Assembly (NCBI GenBank): GCA_023139225.1
Contig: JAGLNZ010000250.1
Span: 1 to 7,051 of the forward strand
From: Desulfobacula sp.
Lineage (GTDB): Bacteria; Desulfobacterota; Desulfobacteria; Desulfobacterales; Desulfobacteraceae
Length of the DNA: 7,051 nt
Reading direction: 5' to 3'
Part shown: positions 6,772 through 7,051 of the stretch, in pieces
Layout: each line of letters starts with the position of its first letter
Position numbering within the stretch: position 1 is the first letter of the stretch
Made by a program: the position numbers and the translations under genes
Notes under the pieces: model-generated
Database searches by the model: none
The model's input: only the letters and a program-made list of their open reading frames with translations
Told to the model about the DNA's origin: nothing

Positions 6772-6800
6772 TTTATATAAGCAAATCTTTATAAAGTCAA
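6772..6800 (-). promoter_or_regulatory. recJ promoter, sigma70-like
   Basis: On the minus strand TTGACT (6800-6795) and TATAAA (6777-6772) are separated by exactly 17 nt. Each hexamer is one base off consensus. The transcript should start near 6764-6766, leaving only about 8-10 nt before the recJ ATG, which agrees with the absence of a Shine-Dalgarno. Confidence 0.7.
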
Positions 6801-6819
6801 TTTGCATCTGTGAATTTGC
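6781..6819. promoter_or_regulatory. Dyad and direct repeats over the recJ promoter, possible operator
   Basis: GCAAAT (6781-6786) and ATTTGC (6800-6805) form an inverted repeat whose centre nearly coincides with the perfect palindrome CTTTATAAAG (6787-6796). AATTTGC occurs again 14 nt further on (6813-6819) as a direct repeat of 6799-6805. The set covers the -35 element and spacer of the recJ promoter, where a regulator would bind. AT-rich DNA yields such symmetry by chance fairly often and no known operator consensus is recognised. Confidence 0.3.
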
Positions 6820-6891
6820 TTTACACCGGTCGGGGCATGGGTTGCGACTCATCCGATTCCCTGCAACCCACACCCCGACCTGCTCGGTAAA
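6820..6891. repeat. GC-rich imperfect hairpin, REP/MITE-like element
   Basis: The arms GGTCGGGG-CA-TGGGTTGC (6828-6845) and GCAACCCA-CA-CCCCGACC (6863-6880) pair as two 8-bp helices separated by a 2x2 internal loop, closing a 17-nt loop (6846-6862). Outer pairs TTTA/TAAA and CCG/CGG extend the stem to 6820 and 6891 with small bulges. The element is GC-rich inside AT-rich intergenic DNA. No T-run follows on either strand, so it is not an ordinary intrinsic terminator. It resembles extragenic palindromic repeats or small non-autonomous mobile elements. No second copy is present in this window, so dispersal is inference. Confidence 0.6.
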
Positions 6892-7051
6892 ATCCAGATT
6901 TAAAACCTGTCAGTAATTTAGCTCATAATTTCAAAAAAATTAAATTTATGCTTAAGATCAAAATACCTTGTTTGCTCAATTGCATACAAGTGATTGATTT
7001 AACAAGAAATATCAAGATATGTTACGTCAAGTCTCCAAGTAAGTGTAATGC
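6892..7051. other. AT-rich non-coding stretch to the window edge
   Basis: No plausible gene lies here on either strand. A weak rightward promoter-like pair, TTGATT (6994-6999) and TATGTT (7018-7023) with an 18-nt spacer, could serve a gene beyond the window. CAAG occurs five times between 6987 and 7039 at irregular spacing. Together with the recJ promoter and hairpin this completes the 295-nt gap after the recJ start. Confidence 0.4.

Noticed and set aside
6828..6880. Hairpin read as an integron attC site, CRISPR repeat or intrinsic terminator
   Set aside because: The attC core words (RYYYAAC/GTTRRRY) are absent, there is a single copy with no spacer array, and no T-run follows on either strand.

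Overview
The window looks like chromosomal DNA from an anaerobic bacterium. It is AT-rich by eye in both coding and non-coding parts. A tungsten/molybdenum aldehyde:ferredoxin oxidoreductase beside a Ni/Co ECF transporter of the M-L-Q-O type would fit a sulfate-reducing Desulfobacterota (Desulfobacteraceae-like) genome. That placement is inference from gene content and composition, not from a marker gene.

Positions 1-4527 form one rightward, tightly packed operon. It holds the last codons of an unidentified upstream gene, then cbiM (50-655), a NikL/CbiL-like periplasmic subunit (652-1134), cbiQ (1131-1880), cbiO (1906-2637) and an aldehyde:ferredoxin oxidoreductase (2653-4527). The spacings are 1 nt, two 4-nt ATGA overlaps, 25 nt and 15 nt. 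No terminator or promoter is visible between them, so one transcript is likely, and its promoter lies left of the window. CbiM (substrate-binding membrane protein), the L protein, CbiQ (energy-coupling transmembrane protein) and CbiO (ATPase) make a complete energy-coupling-factor importer for Ni2+ or Co2+. CbiO ends in a striking histidine-rich tail. The attached oxidoreductase carries all the key family residues, but it needs W or Mo rather than Ni or Co, so its place in this operon is not explained by cofactor supply.

Positions 4537-6756 run leftward: recJ (5047-6756), encoding the single-strand-specific 5'-3' DNA exonuclease with intact DHH motifs, followed by a 141-residue protein I do not recognise (4537-4962). 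The two operons meet tail to tail with only 9 nt between stop codons. recJ has a near-consensus promoter that seems to leave a leader of only about 10 nt and no Shine-Dalgarno sequence. The small gene has a good Shine-Dalgarno and possibly its own promoter.

Positions 6757-7051 are non-coding. They contain the recJ promoter, a dyad and direct repeats over it, and a conspicuous GC-rich imperfect hairpin at 6820-6891 that stands out from its AT-rich surroundings and resembles a REP/MITE-like dispersed element. No CRISPR array, tRNA, rRNA or transposase was found. Nothing seen amounts to a clearly new multi-gene system. The most interesting points are the transporter-oxidoreductase linkage, the histidine tail and the hairpin.
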